Source: Lachnospiraceae bacterium UBA3641
Lineage (GTDB): Bacteria; Bacillota; Clostridia; Lachnospirales; Lachnospiraceae
DNA: 34,343 nt
Assembly: GCA_002373875.1 (NCBI GenBank)
Contig: DFKQ01000101.1
Location: 1-34,343 of the forward strand
Direction of reading: 5' to 3'
The translations under genes were made by a program, and so were the position numbers. The notes below the pieces were generated by a model. It searched no databases, was not told the origin of the DNA, and saw nothing but the letters and a program-made list of their open reading frames with translations. Positions 1 through 7,633 of the stretch are shown here, piece by piece. The number at the start of each line of letters is the position of its first letter. The stretch's first letter is position 1.

Positions 1-171
1 TTCCCACAGCACCATCATCACCACATACTGTGTATAAGTAAGGCCGAGTTTTTCAAGCGGCTTCCTGTACCGCCGTATCACTTCCTTTGAACATGCATAG
101 TGAGGAAAACACAACTGATTTGCAAGTCGTATGCTCTCATACCTGTCTTTCGTTACTTTTTTATCTGTCAT
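1..171 (-). CDS. OhrR/MarR-family regulator, N-terminal 57 residues (cut by window edge)
   Basis: The open frame from the ATG at 171 runs off the left edge after exactly 57 codons. It begins MTDKKVTKDRYESIRLANQL and then has Cys21 in LCFPHYACSK, followed by KLGLTYTQYVVMMVLWE. This is the N-terminus of the OhrR branch of MarR repressors, where the Cys after 'QL' is the peroxide-sensing residue. It closely resembles the complete regulator at 450-893, so the two are paralogues. The start codon has only a weak GGAAAA-like ribosome site and follows a tiny open frame (191-262) by 19 nt. Sequence shows the family clearly; the peroxide-sensing role is inferred from the conserved Cys. Confidence 0.85.
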   Translation of the reverse strand, partial: MTDKKVTKDRYESIRLANQLCFPHYACSKEVIRRYRKPLEKLGLTYTQYVVMMVLWE

Positions 172-190
172 TTGTTTTTTGATTTTCCAT

Positions 191-262
191 TTATTTGCAA
201 AAAGGCAACCCTATTGCCGAACCATCCCTTTGCCAGTGACTGCAAAACTCAATTTTTGTCAT
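191..262 (-). CDS. Possible 23-residue leader/small protein upstream of the first MarR gene
   Basis: The ATG at 262 sits behind a strong ribosome site (GGAGG, then TAATAAGG before the ATG) and encodes a short peptide, MTKIEFCSHWQRDG followed by SAIGLPFCK, ending at 191. It lies between the promoter with repeated operators (286-369) and the MarR start at 171, so it would be the first translated frame on that transcript. It contains two Cys residues. I recognise no family. It may be a leader peptide, a real small protein, or a chance frame whose ribosome site belongs to a lost gene. The ribosome site is the only real evidence. Confidence 0.35.
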   Translation of the reverse strand: MTKIEFCSHWQRDGSAIGLPFCK

Positions 263-285
263 CCTTATTACCTCCGTATGATATT

Positions 286-329
286 TTATTGTGCGCTTTA
301 TTATTGTGCGCTTTATTATTGTGCGCAAT
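286..329. repeat. Three 15-bp-spaced operator-like repeats in the 5' leader of the first MarR gene
   Basis: TTATTGTGCGC occurs exactly at 286-296, 301-311 and 316-326, a period of 15 bp. The last copy continues into ATTGTGCGCAAT (318-329), which differs at one position of 12 from the core ATTGCGCGCAAT of the perfect palindrome at 2125-2146. The array lies just downstream of the promoter at 341-369, in the untranslated leader. The likeliest reading is repeated binding half-sites for the OhrR-like regulators, giving autoregulation. Confidence 0.6.
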
Positions 330-340
330 CTTTTTCTGTT

Positions 341-369
341 ATAATACTGCAACAGTTCAATTATTTCAA
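341..369 (-). promoter_or_regulatory. Sigma-A promoter for the first MarR transcript
   Basis: Reading the minus strand, TTGAAA (364-369) and TATTAT (341-346) are separated by 17 bp. Transcription would start near 334 and run through the 15-bp repeats to the small open frame and the MarR gene. Confidence 0.5.
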
Positions 370-449
370 CTATTTTTGCGAAAAAACAATCTGGCGAGCA
401 GCCGGTGAACATTCGGATTCTTTTTCATTTGTTTCTCTTTCGCGTTCAC

Positions 450-893
450 CTACCGATCCTGTTCTCCTTCCAAAAGCAGATGCAGCAGGCGATACAGTTC
501 CCGTGCATCTTCATCACCGAGCGGAGAGACTCCCTCAGCCAGCTTCGCGGGTATATCCTTACACTGTTCCTTTAGGGCATCACCCTCCGGCGTTATGCTT
601 ATGATCGTGATCCGTTCATCCTCTCTGGACCTCTGTCTTGTAACATAACCCATCTTTTCAAGCCGTTTTAAGAGGGGGGTAAGCGTGCCGGCATCCAAAT
701 GAAGAATGCTTCCCAGCTGTCCGACGTTAAGATTTTCATGCTCCCAGAGAACCATCAGAACCACATACTGGGTGTAAGTAAGTCCCAGCGGCTTAAGATA
801 GGGCGTATAGCTTCCCACAATCTTCCTGCTGCAGGCATACAGTGGAAAACATAATTGATTTTTTAATAAGAGCTGTTCATACTTCTGAGCCAT
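450..893 (-). CDS. OhrR-like MarR-family repressor (thiol-based peroxide sensor)
   Basis: A complete 147-residue MarR/OhrR protein. I chose the ATG at 893, not the ATG at 899, because GAGGT lies 6 nt before it, and GAGG almost touches the other. With this start the sensing Cys in NQLCFPLYACSR is residue 15, the same number as the reactive Cys of Bacillus OhrR. The winged-helix core follows (LGLTYTQYVVLMVLWE, HLDAGTLTPLLKRLEKMGYV, then R-S-R-E-D-E-R of the wing). In the family, Cys oxidation by organic hydroperoxides releases DNA. Its own promoter carries the operator at 926-947. The usual partner, an Ohr peroxidase, is not in the window; the gene upstream is a radical SAM enzyme. Confidence 0.9.
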   Translation of the reverse strand: MAQKYEQLLLKNQLCFPLYACSRKIVGSYTPYLKPLGLTYTQYVVLMVLWEHENLNVGQLGSILHLDAGTLTPLLKRLEKMGYVTRQRSREDERITIISITPEGDALKEQCKDIPAKLAEGVSPLGDEDARELYRLLHLLLEGEQDR

Positions 894-925
894 TTCCATA
901 CCTCATGTTATTTATCTTTTGCTCT

Positions 926-954
926 ATTATATTTCGCTCAACATATTGTGTCAA
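926..954 (-). promoter_or_regulatory. Consensus promoter with overlapping OhrR-type operator, for the second MarR gene
   Basis: On the minus strand TTGACA (949-954), a 17-bp spacer and TATAAT (926-931) form a perfect consensus promoter. The segment 926-947 matches 18 of 22 positions of the perfect palindrome at 2125-2146, and occupies the same place over the spacer and -10. This fits repression by steric block. Confidence 0.75.
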
Positions 955-963
955 GTTAATCAT

Positions 964-2091
964 CTATGTCCCTTGCCTCAAAGGTAATATACTCTGCTTC
1001 AATAAACTCTCAACCAGCTCCCTTTTCTCATACAGGACACATCCGCCCTCATGATCATCCATTAAGATGTTTCCCTCTCTGAGTGCCGTAAAAAGCGGCG
1101 AATGCATTGCATCCTTAAGTGAAGTATTCCTGATATTCACATCCGAATACGGCGAAAAGGGACATGGTTCGGCTCCGCCGTGTGAATTAATGTGAAAGAA
1201 CCCTCGGCCGGCCGCTACACACCCTCCGGAGCTTTTCTCATCTCCCGGGAAGGAAATATAAACCATCTCGGGATGTTCCCCCCGAAGGCGGCTTATCTCT
1301 GAAGCAAGATACTCTCTTTCCTCTTCTCCCGGAGCCAGTTCCATACTGTCATCTGTTACGGGAACAAATTCCACAAAAATAACTGCCTTGCATCCGCGGT
1401 CTGACAGTTCCTTCAGAAAATGCTCCGTCGTGACTTCCCTTATATTCTGCGTCGTCACGGTCACTGAAGCACCAAAGATAAGCCCCCGTTCATGCAGTCT
1501 GTTCATGTTTGAGATCAGTCTGTCATATATTCCCTCACCGCGCCTTGCATCCGTGATCTCCTTTTCTCCCTCAATACTGACGATCGGTATGAGATTTCTG
1601 CTTTTATCTAACAGTTCCAGATATTTTTCATCTATGAATGTACCGTTCGTAAATACAGGAAACAGGATATTGGGCGTTCCTGCAGCCGCGGTTATGACAT
1701 CACGCCTCAGCATCGGCTCTCCTCCTGCCAGGAGGATAAAGCTGATTCCCAGATCATCCGCCTCCTTAAATATCCTGTTCCACTCATCATCCGTAAGCTG
1801 CGCCACCGGTTCCGAATCCACCGTGGCGTGATTACACCTGGAATAGCATCCTGCGCAGTGAAGATTGCATTTACTCGTAATACTGGCGATGAGAAACGGC
1901 GGGATATGTTCACCCTTATCCTCCGCCTTCTTTCTCCTTTTGGACGCTGTGCGGCTGGCAGCTGCGAACTTCACCATAAATGCACTCTCCCTCGGGTCCT
2001 TGAGAGTTGCCTTTATAGCATCCGACACCACACGTTCCACCCCATGGGTCATATATTCCTGAATATCAAATTTCTCACTCACAACGCTCAT
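964..2091 (-). CDS. Radical SAM protein with C-terminal Cys-rich (SPASM-like) region
   Basis: A 375-residue radical SAM enzyme. The S-adenosylmethionine/4Fe-4S motif is CNLHCAGC (Cys75, 79, 82), followed by a glycine-rich strand FILLAGGEP. A Cys-rich tail (GGCVAAGRG, EPCPFSPYSD, GGCVLYEKR) suggests an auxiliary cluster as in SPASM proteins. The substrate cannot be told. The frame is open up to 2163, but that would start inside the promoter at 2125-2153, so translation must begin downstream: ATG 2091 (GTGGAG directly before it) or ATG 2052 (AGGA at good spacing). Its operator makes it the apparent target of the OhrR-like regulators, which suggests an oxidative or xenobiotic stress link. Confidence 0.85.
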   Translation of the reverse strand: MSVVSEKFDIQEYMTHGVERVVSDAIKATLKDPRESAFMVKFAAASRTASKRRKKAEDKGEHIPPFLIASITSKCNLHCAGCYSRCNHATVDSEPVAQLTDDEWNRIFKEADDLGISFILLAGGEPMLRRDVITAAAGTPNILFPVFTNGTFIDEKYLELLDKSRNLIPIVSIEGEKEITDARRGEGIYDRLISNMNRLHERGLIFGASVTVTTQNIREVTTEHFLKELSDRGCKAVIFVEFVPVTDDSMELAPGEEEREYLASEISRLRGEHPEMVYISFPGDEKSSGGCVAAGRGFFHINSHGGAEPCPFSPYSDVNIRNTSLKDAMHSPLFTALREGNILMDDHEGGCVLYEKRELVESLLKQSILPLRQGT

Positions 2092-2124
2092 CTCCACTTC
2101 TATGCTCAACTTGTCTTTTGCTCC

Positions 2125-2153
2125 ATTATATTGCGCGCAATATAATATGTCAA
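2125..2153 (-). promoter_or_regulatory. Consensus promoter with a perfect 22-bp palindromic operator
   Basis: Minus strand: TTGACA (2148-2153), 17-bp spacer, TATAAT (2125-2130). A perfect 22-bp palindrome spans 2125-2146, with core TATTGCGCGCAATA, and covers the spacer plus the -10. This is the best copy of the operator family also seen at 926-947 and 318-329, and drives the radical SAM gene. Confidence 0.8.
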
Positions 2154-2170
2154 GAAAAAACACGATTATT

Positions 2171-2659
2171 TTATCGTAACTGTAATTCCTTAAGAAAAAA
2201 CCTGTTCATAGTGCTGTGTACTACACTCTCCGGTCTTTTTATCTCTTTATACCCGCACTTCTCATACAGATGGATAGCTGCTTTCAGATTATTGTGTGTC
2301 TCCAGATAGATACGCTTATATCCAAGTTCACCTGCAGCCCTCTCCGCATGCTCCATTAATTTATAGCCTAGTCCCTTACCCTTAACGCTGTCACAAAGAT
2401 ATAGCTTCTGAAGCTCCGCGCAATCCTCTATTCCATTGAATTCGGCCAGACCGATCCCTCCCAGGACCTTGTCTGTCCCGTCAACAAGAACATAATATAT
2501 TCTCTTCTCCGGTTCTGCATCATAATAATCACTCAAATGATACAGATTGTCATCAAAATACACGGTCCCCGGTATGTCAAGGCCATATTTCCTAAGATTA
2601 TCCCTCACAAGCTCCGCCAGAGCTTTATCATATTCAACGGAAAGCTTTCTTACAGTCAA
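2171..2659 (-). CDS. GNAT-family N-acetyltransferase
   Basis: A 162-residue GCN5-related acetyltransferase. It shows the acetyl-CoA loop region DSVKGKGLGYKLMEHAER (motif A) and the motif B segment YLETHNNLKAAIHLYEKCGY, near the C-terminus. The acceptor is unknown. The frame extends further upstream inside the membrane-protein gene, but the likely start is TTG 2659: it lies 4 nt past the previous stop and has a strong GGGGGAGG at 8 to 10 nt, which suggests translational coupling. It is the last gene of the minus-strand run from purB. No terminator is visible before the radical SAM promoter. Confidence 0.85.
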   Translation of the reverse strand: MTVRKLSVEYDKALAELVRDNLRKYGLDIPGTVYFDDNLYHLSDYYDAEPEKRIYYVLVDGTDKVLGGIGLAEFNGIEDCAELQKLYLCDSVKGKGLGYKLMEHAERAAGELGYKRIYLETHNNLKAAIHLYEKCGYKEIKRPESVVHSTMNRFFLKELQLR

Positions 2660-2663
2660 GCCT

Positions 2664-3335
2664 TTAATCCTCCCCCATATCCTGAACACCCTTATCCAAA
2701 AAAGGTCTTGCTGCATGCACATTAAAAAACTCTATAAGCGGTCCCATGAAAAAAGCCGTAATAATGGTTCCTATTCCTACTATAGTGGGGATCTGTGCAA
2801 TGCTGCCGCCCGACGACAGAAACAAAACCACTCCGGTTATCACACATACCACGTCGGTCAGTATCCTCACATATTGGAATTTACCTTTTTTCCATGTATG
2901 GCAAATGATAAGCGCTATGGCATCATATGTGGATACTCCCAGATCTGCTGTCATATAAAAAGCCGAACCGAAACATATGATTACCACTCCGATGATAAGA
3001 CATGCGATCCTCACAAAAACAGATGGTGCAACTATTATCTTCTGCAACAGATCATATGTAAACTGTGTTATATAACCCAGCAGAAACAGATTGATGAAGG
3101 TTGCTATACCAATATAATGCCTGTCAAATATGAGTGCAAACAGGAGCAATACCGCATTTGTGATCATATACAGCGTACCGAACTTGATCGGTACGACCAG
3201 ATCAAGTCCTGCCATAAATGATTGAAACGGATCTACCCCGAGTGCGGCAATCTTAAATATTCCCACACTGATTGCACATATTATCACTCCAAAAAGGGAC
3301 ATTGCTATTCGTCTGGCAAGCTTATCTCTCTTCAT
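2664..3335 (-). CDS. YczE/YitT-like integral membrane protein
   Basis: A 223-residue hydrophobic protein with about five to six membrane segments. An N-terminal repeat unit (FKIAALGVDPFQSF) recurs in the second half as FYMTADLGVSTYDA; this internal duplication with a 'G-V-D-P/S-T-Y-D' signature is typical of the YczE/YitT membrane family. The function of the family is unknown; transport is often supposed. It follows lepA by 43 nt and is coupled to the acetyltransferase gene, whose start lies just past this stop codon. Confidence 0.75.
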   Translation of the reverse strand: MKRDKLARRIAMSLFGVIICAISVGIFKIAALGVDPFQSFMAGLDLVVPIKFGTLYMITNAVLLLFALIFDRHYIGIATFINLFLLGYITQFTYDLLQKIIVAPSVFVRIACLIIGVVIICFGSAFYMTADLGVSTYDAIALIICHTWKKGKFQYVRILTDVVCVITGVVLFLSSGGSIAQIPTIVGIGTIITAFFMGPLIEFFNVHAARPFLDKGVQDMGED

Positions 3336-3378
3336 AATATCCTATTTCCTTTTACAGTTTTCATGATCATACTATCCG

Positions 3379-5187
3379 TTATTTATCCTCATCCAGCTTA
3401 AGTACACTCATAAATGCCTTCTGCGGTATCTCAACATTTCCTATCTGACGCATCCTCTTCTTGCCCTCCTTCTGCTTCTCAAGTAGCTTCTTCTTACGGG
3501 TTATATCTCCGCCGTAACACTTGGCAAGAACATCCTTACGCATTGCCTTGACTGTTTCACGGGCGATTATCTTGCTTCCTATGGCTGCCTGTATGGGTAT
3601 CTCAAACAGATGCCTTGGGATCTCCTCCTTAAGGCGTTCGCACATCCTTCGTCCGCGATCGTATGCGCTATCGGCATGAACTATAAAGGACAGGGCATCC
3701 ACCTCTTCCTTATTGATCAATATATCAAGCTTTACAAGCTCGGATCTTTCATATCCCTTCATATCATAATCAAAGGAGGCATAACCCCTTGAGCGTGATT
3801 TCAGGGCATCAAAGAAATCATAGATTATCTCATTTAAGGGAAGCTCATATTTAAGCAATGCCCTGGTCTCCTCCATATACTCCATGCTGATATAACGTCC
3901 CCTTCTCTCCTGACACAGCTCCATAATGGGTCCGACAAAATCCTTGGTGACCATTATCTCCGCATTTACGATCGGCTCCTCCATATAATCTATTTCGGAC
4001 GGGTCCGGAAGGTTTGTCGGATTGGTAAGGTCGATTACCTCTCCGTCAGTCTTATGTACCTTATATATAACGCTGGGAGCCGTTGTTACAAGGTCAAGGT
4101 TGTATTCCCTCTCCAGTCTTTCCTGAACAACCTCAAGATGAAGAAGACCTAAAAAGCCGCATCTGAAACCGAACCCCAATGCAACAGAGGTCTCCGGTTC
4201 GTAGTTAAGGGAGGCATCATTGAGCTGGAGCTTCTCCAGGGCATCACGAAGGTCGGGATACCTGGCTCCGTCTGCCGGATACATACCGCAGTAAACCATT
4301 GAAAGAACCTTCTTATAGCCCGGAAGTGCCTCTTCGCAGGGATGCAAGGCATCTGTTATCGTATCGCCGACAGCAGTATCCCTCACGTTTTTTATTGAGG
4401 CGGTAATGTAGCCAACCATGCCCGCACTCAGCTCATCGCAGGGGATGAACTGACCTGCTCCGAAATAGCCTACTTCAACAACCTCAGCCCTTGCTCCCGT
4501 TGCCATCATCTTTATCGGTGTTCCCTTGCTCACCTTACCGTCCATCAGGCGGACAAAAGCTATCGCACCCTTATAGGAATCGTATAAAGAATCAAAGATA
4601 AGGGCCTTAAGGGGTTTGTTTACATCTCCTTTGGGGGCAGGAATCTTACTGACTATCTGTTCCAGTACCTCATCGATCCCTATGCCGTTCTTGGCTGAAA
4701 TCCTGGGAGCATCCTGGGCTTCTATACCGATGACATCCTCTATCTCTTTAACCACCCTCTCGGGATCTGCGCTCGGAAGGTCTATCTTGTTTATGACCGG
4801 AAACACATCAAGGTCGTGGTCAAGGGCCAGATATACATTGGCGAGCGTCTGAGCTTCAATACCCTGAGCGGCATCAACAACAAGAATGGCTCCGTCACAG
4901 GCTGCCAGAGATCTGGACACTTCATAGTTAAAGTCAACATGGCCCGGGGTATCTATAAGATTGAGAATGTATTCCTCACCGTTCCTTGCCTTGTATACCG
5001 TGCGTACTGCCTGTGATTTTATCGTAATTCCCCTCTCCCTCTCAAGATCCATATTATCAAGGACCTGGGCCTGCATCTCACGACTTGTAAGAAGTCCCGT
5101 ACTCTCGATTATACGGTCTGCCAGGGTTGATTTACCGTGGTCAATATGCGCTATTATGCAAAAATTCCTGATCCTGCTCTGATCCAT
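3379..5187 (-). CDS. lepA: Elongation factor 4 (LepA), ribosome-associated GTPase
   Basis: A 602-residue translational GTPase. Motifs read in order: P-loop AHIDHGKST, G3 DTPGH, G4 NKIDLP, then the EF-G-like domains and the LepA-specific C-terminal domain (AIGSKIIARETVKAMRKDVL, CYGGDITRKKKLLEKQ). Length matches the family (about 600). LepA acts on ribosomes during initiation or stalled elongation. The frame opens with a GTG at 5205, but that GTG is part of the ribosome site (GTGGAGG) that serves ATG 5187, so the ATG is chosen. It lies 24 nt after the vanZ-like gene in the purB-purA run. Confidence 0.97.
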   Translation of the reverse strand: MDQSRIRNFCIIAHIDHGKSTLADRIIESTGLLTSREMQAQVLDNMDLERERGITIKSQAVRTVYKARNGEEYILNLIDTPGHVDFNYEVSRSLAACDGAILVVDAAQGIEAQTLANVYLALDHDLDVFPVINKIDLPSADPERVVKEIEDVIGIEAQDAPRISAKNGIGIDEVLEQIVSKIPAPKGDVNKPLKALIFDSLYDSYKGAIAFVRLMDGKVSKGTPIKMMATGARAEVVEVGYFGAGQFIPCDELSAGMVGYITASIKNVRDTAVGDTITDALHPCEEALPGYKKVLSMVYCGMYPADGARYPDLRDALEKLQLNDASLNYEPETSVALGFGFRCGFLGLLHLEVVQERLEREYNLDLVTTAPSVIYKVHKTDGEVIDLTNPTNLPDPSEIDYMEEPIVNAEIMVTKDFVGPIMELCQERRGRYISMEYMEETRALLKYELPLNEIIYDFFDALKSRSRGYASFDYDMKGYERSELVKLDILINKEEVDALSFIVHADSAYDRGRRMCERLKEEIPRHLFEIPIQAAIGSKIIARETVKAMRKDVLAKCYGGDITRKKKLLEKQKEGKKRMRQIGNVEIPQKAFMSVLKLDEDK

Positions 5188-5211
5188 AGATTTATAATCC
5201 TCCACTAAATT

Positions 5212-6312
5212 TCAGTTATCGTGATGCCTGTGCTTCATTTTGTACTTCCTTATGAGCAGAAACAAAACATTAATGAATGACAGGATGACCAAAGCCCCTA
5301 TACAATCAATCAGCACATCGGACAATGACCTGCTCCTTCCATCCTTAAATCCCTGATTTATCTCATCAAGGATCGCAAGAGTTCCGGAAAGGGCAAGGGT
5401 TATAAGAGAAGCCGTTCCGTTTCTTATTCCCCGGCAGTAAAAAAATACAAAGGCAAAAAGGGCAAAAAGTCCGAATTCGGCAAAATGTGCGCCTGTTCTT
5501 ACATAAGCCTCATAATCCTGAACGGAATTATGTATTCTCTCTGCTGTCCATTCAAGCCCCATGATCTTATTTATTATATACAGAAGCTTCTCTGTTACAA
5601 ATCTCGAAAGCTCTCCCGATTTATCGGCATCATCGCTCCCGAAGCCGAAAATAAGCAGTACACATAAGATAACCGGAAGAAGCTGCACCGCAAAAAGCGT
5701 TATCCGGCTCAGCTTCTGCTCATTCCTGCTGAGCGGAAGGTTCGTTTCATGTTTAAAAGCGATATAGCTGTGATATATCAGCCAGAATACCGCAAACCCG
5801 GCTACGGCTCCGAATGTATTCAGTATTATATCATCTGTTTCGAAATAACCCCTGGCCGTTGCAAGCTGCAGAGTTTCTATCAACAGGCTGGTTATAAAAG
5901 CCATCAGCAGCAGGTTCCACCATCTTTTGAAGAAACGTCCCGTAAGCGGAACCAGCATACCGAAGGGAACAAAAAGAAAAATGTTCTCAAGCGCATGCGC
6001 CGATATCGTTCCTCCCGGACTCCATGTACCGAATATCTCAAGGTTAACCTTATTGGTCCTGCTGCCGGCGTCACGTCCCGACAGGGTAAGTGAAATAAGA
6101 TATGCCATATAAACGCACAGTACACCAAACAGACAGATGGATATCACCATCTGCCATAAGCGGTCACATTCCCTGCCGCGCAGCTTTTTGACTATGTTTA
6201 CGATGATTCTGTATAAGATATACACAAGAACTGCTCTAAAAGCAAACGTCAGTGCCTGATCGTCAAAGCTTCTCAGAGCAGTCCACATATCATTAAGTGT
6301 CCTTAATAACAT
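5212..6312 (-). CDS. Tandem VanZ-domain membrane protein
   Basis: A 366-residue membrane protein with two VanZ-like domains. The first covers about residues 20-185, with NIFLFVPFGMLVPL and LLIETLQLATARGYFETDDI. The second covers about 205-350, with RTGAHFAEFGLFALF and LDEINQGFKDGRSRSLSDVL. In each the acidic/Gln/Arg/Asp pattern (E-x2-Q, R, D) of the family is kept. VanZ proteins were named for low-level teicoplanin resistance, but most are uncharacterised envelope proteins. The start at 6312 lacks a clear ribosome site; ATG 6288 is an alternative. It sits 18 nt after purA. Confidence 0.8.
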   Translation of the reverse strand: MLLRTLNDMWTALRSFDDQALTFAFRAVLVYILYRIIVNIVKKLRGRECDRLWQMVISICLFGVLCVYMAYLISLTLSGRDAGSRTNKVNLEIFGTWSPGGTISAHALENIFLFVPFGMLVPLTGRFFKRWWNLLLMAFITSLLIETLQLATARGYFETDDIILNTFGAVAGFAVFWLIYHSYIAFKHETNLPLSRNEQKLSRITLFAVQLLPVILCVLLIFGFGSDDADKSGELSRFVTEKLLYIINKIMGLEWTAERIHNSVQDYEAYVRTGAHFAEFGLFALFAFVFFYCRGIRNGTASLITLALSGTLAILDEINQGFKDGRSRSLSDVLIDCIGALVILSFINVLFLLIRKYKMKHRHHDN

Positions 6313-6330
6313 ATTCAGTCCGCATTTATA

Positions 6331-7608
6331 CTACCGGTATATTATATCATCCCTTGAAGGACCGTTACTTACCATGGTAATCGGGAATCCGATCTCCTTC
6401 TCTATGAATTCGATATAATTTCGGCAGTTTTCGGGAAGATCTTCATACTTCCTGATCCCCCTGATATCGCACTTCCAACCGGGAAGTACTGTGAGTACCG
6501 GTCTGGCCTTCTCAAGAAGGTGTGTAACCGGGAAATTCTTAACAACCTTGCCGTCTATCTCATATCCGGTGCATACGGGTATTTCATCAAGATATCCCAG
6601 AACATCGAGCACGGTAAATGCCACATCTGTGGTTCCCTGTATCCTGCAGCCGTATTTGCTGGCAACGCAATCAAACCATCCCATTCTTCTGGGACGTCCG
6701 GTGGTTGCACCATACTCTCCCCCGTCACCTCCGCGGCGTCTAAGCTCATCGGCCTCATCACCGAATATCTCGGACACAAAGGCTCCGGCACCTACTGCCG
6801 ATGAATAAGCCTTACATACAGTTATTATCTGCTTTATTTCATACGGTGGAATACCTGCTCCGATCGCCCCGTAGGCAGCAAGTGTAGATGATGAGGTTAC
6901 CATGGGATAAATACCATGGTCCGGATCCTTAAGAGACCCCAGCTGTCCTTCGAGAAGGATATTCTTACCGGCCTGTATCGCATTCCACAAAAAGAGTGAT
7001 GTATCGCACACATAGGGCTCTATCATCTTCTTATATTCCATCAGTGTGTCGAATAATTCCGACTCATTTATTTCCGGCCTGTTATACAGATGCTTAAGGG
7101 TCACATTCTTGATCGTACATACCCTCTCTATCTTATCCTTAAGCTCAGCTTCATCGCCGAACAGCTCGCTCACCTGAAAACCGATCTTTGCGTACTTATC
7201 CGAATAAAAGGGAGCTATTCCCGACTTGGTGGACCCGAATGACTTGCCCTTAAGCCTTGCCTCCTCATAGGTATCAAGATCAACATGGTAAGGCATAACC
7301 ATCTGAGCCCTGTCTGAAATAAGGAGCTTGGGAGCGGGAACACCCTTTTCCGTAATATCCTTTATCTCTTTAAAAAGAATCGGGATATTAAGAGCCACTC
7401 CGTTTCCTATTATACTGGTAACATTCTCGTTAAACACACCCGACGGCAATGTATGAAGCGCAAACTTACCGTACTTGTTCACAATCGTATGACCGGCATT
7501 TGCACCACCCTGAAAGCGTACAACCACATCCGCATCCTGGGCTAGCATATCCGTCATCTTACCCTTACCTTCATCGCCCCAATTGGCGCCAACTATAGCT
7601 CTTACCAT
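6331..7608 (-). CDS. purA: Adenylosuccinate synthetase
   Basis: A 425-residue PurA that joins IMP and aspartate using GTP, the first step from IMP to AMP. It starts with the GTP-binding signature GANWGDEGKGKMTD, and has GGANAGHTIV, KSFGSTKSGIAPFYSDKY and GTTDVAFTVLDVLGY. Length is typical. The ATG has GAGGAGG just upstream. It lies 25 nt after purB, so both steps of AMP synthesis are made from one transcript. Confidence 0.97.
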   Translation of the reverse strand: MVRAIVGANWGDEGKGKMTDMLAQDADVVVRFQGGANAGHTIVNKYGKFALHTLPSGVFNENVTSIIGNGVALNIPILFKEIKDITEKGVPAPKLLISDRAQMVMPYHVDLDTYEEARLKGKSFGSTKSGIAPFYSDKYAKIGFQVSELFGDEAELKDKIERVCTIKNVTLKHLYNRPEINESELFDTLMEYKKMIEPYVCDTSLFLWNAIQAGKNILLEGQLGSLKDPDHGIYPMVTSSSTLAAYGAIGAGIPPYEIKQIITVCKAYSSAVGAGAFVSEIFGDEADELRRRGGDGGEYGATTGRPRRMGWFDCVASKYGCRIQGTTDVAFTVLDVLGYLDEIPVCTGYEIDGKVVKNFPVTHLLEKARPVLTVLPGWKCDIRGIRKYEDLPENCRNYIEFIEKEIGFPITMVSNGPSRDDIIYR

Positions 7609-7633
7609 CTCTCTTCCTCCTCATTATCTGTGT

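Noticed and set aside
286..329. Possible CRISPR array
   Set aside because: Three 11-bp repeats with 4-bp gaps; far too short for repeats and spacers, and no cas gene nearby.
404..450. GGTGAAC/GTTCACC inverted repeat after the second MarR gene as its terminator
   Set aside because: The loop is 33 nt and no U-tract follows directly; too weak to list.
100..604. Overlapping plus-strand open frames at the left end, with a repeated LLCAL pattern
   Set aside because: They run antisense to the two MarR genes and the repeated residues come from the 15-bp operator repeats; no ribosome site.
2092..2163. N-terminal extension of the radical SAM protein
   Set aside because: It would start upstream of, and be encoded by, the promoter and operator at 2125-2153, so it is not on the transcript.
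2547..3221. 224-residue plus-strand open frame
   Set aside because: Mirror of the YczE-like membrane gene; composition rich in His, Cys and Tyr typical of antisense shadows.
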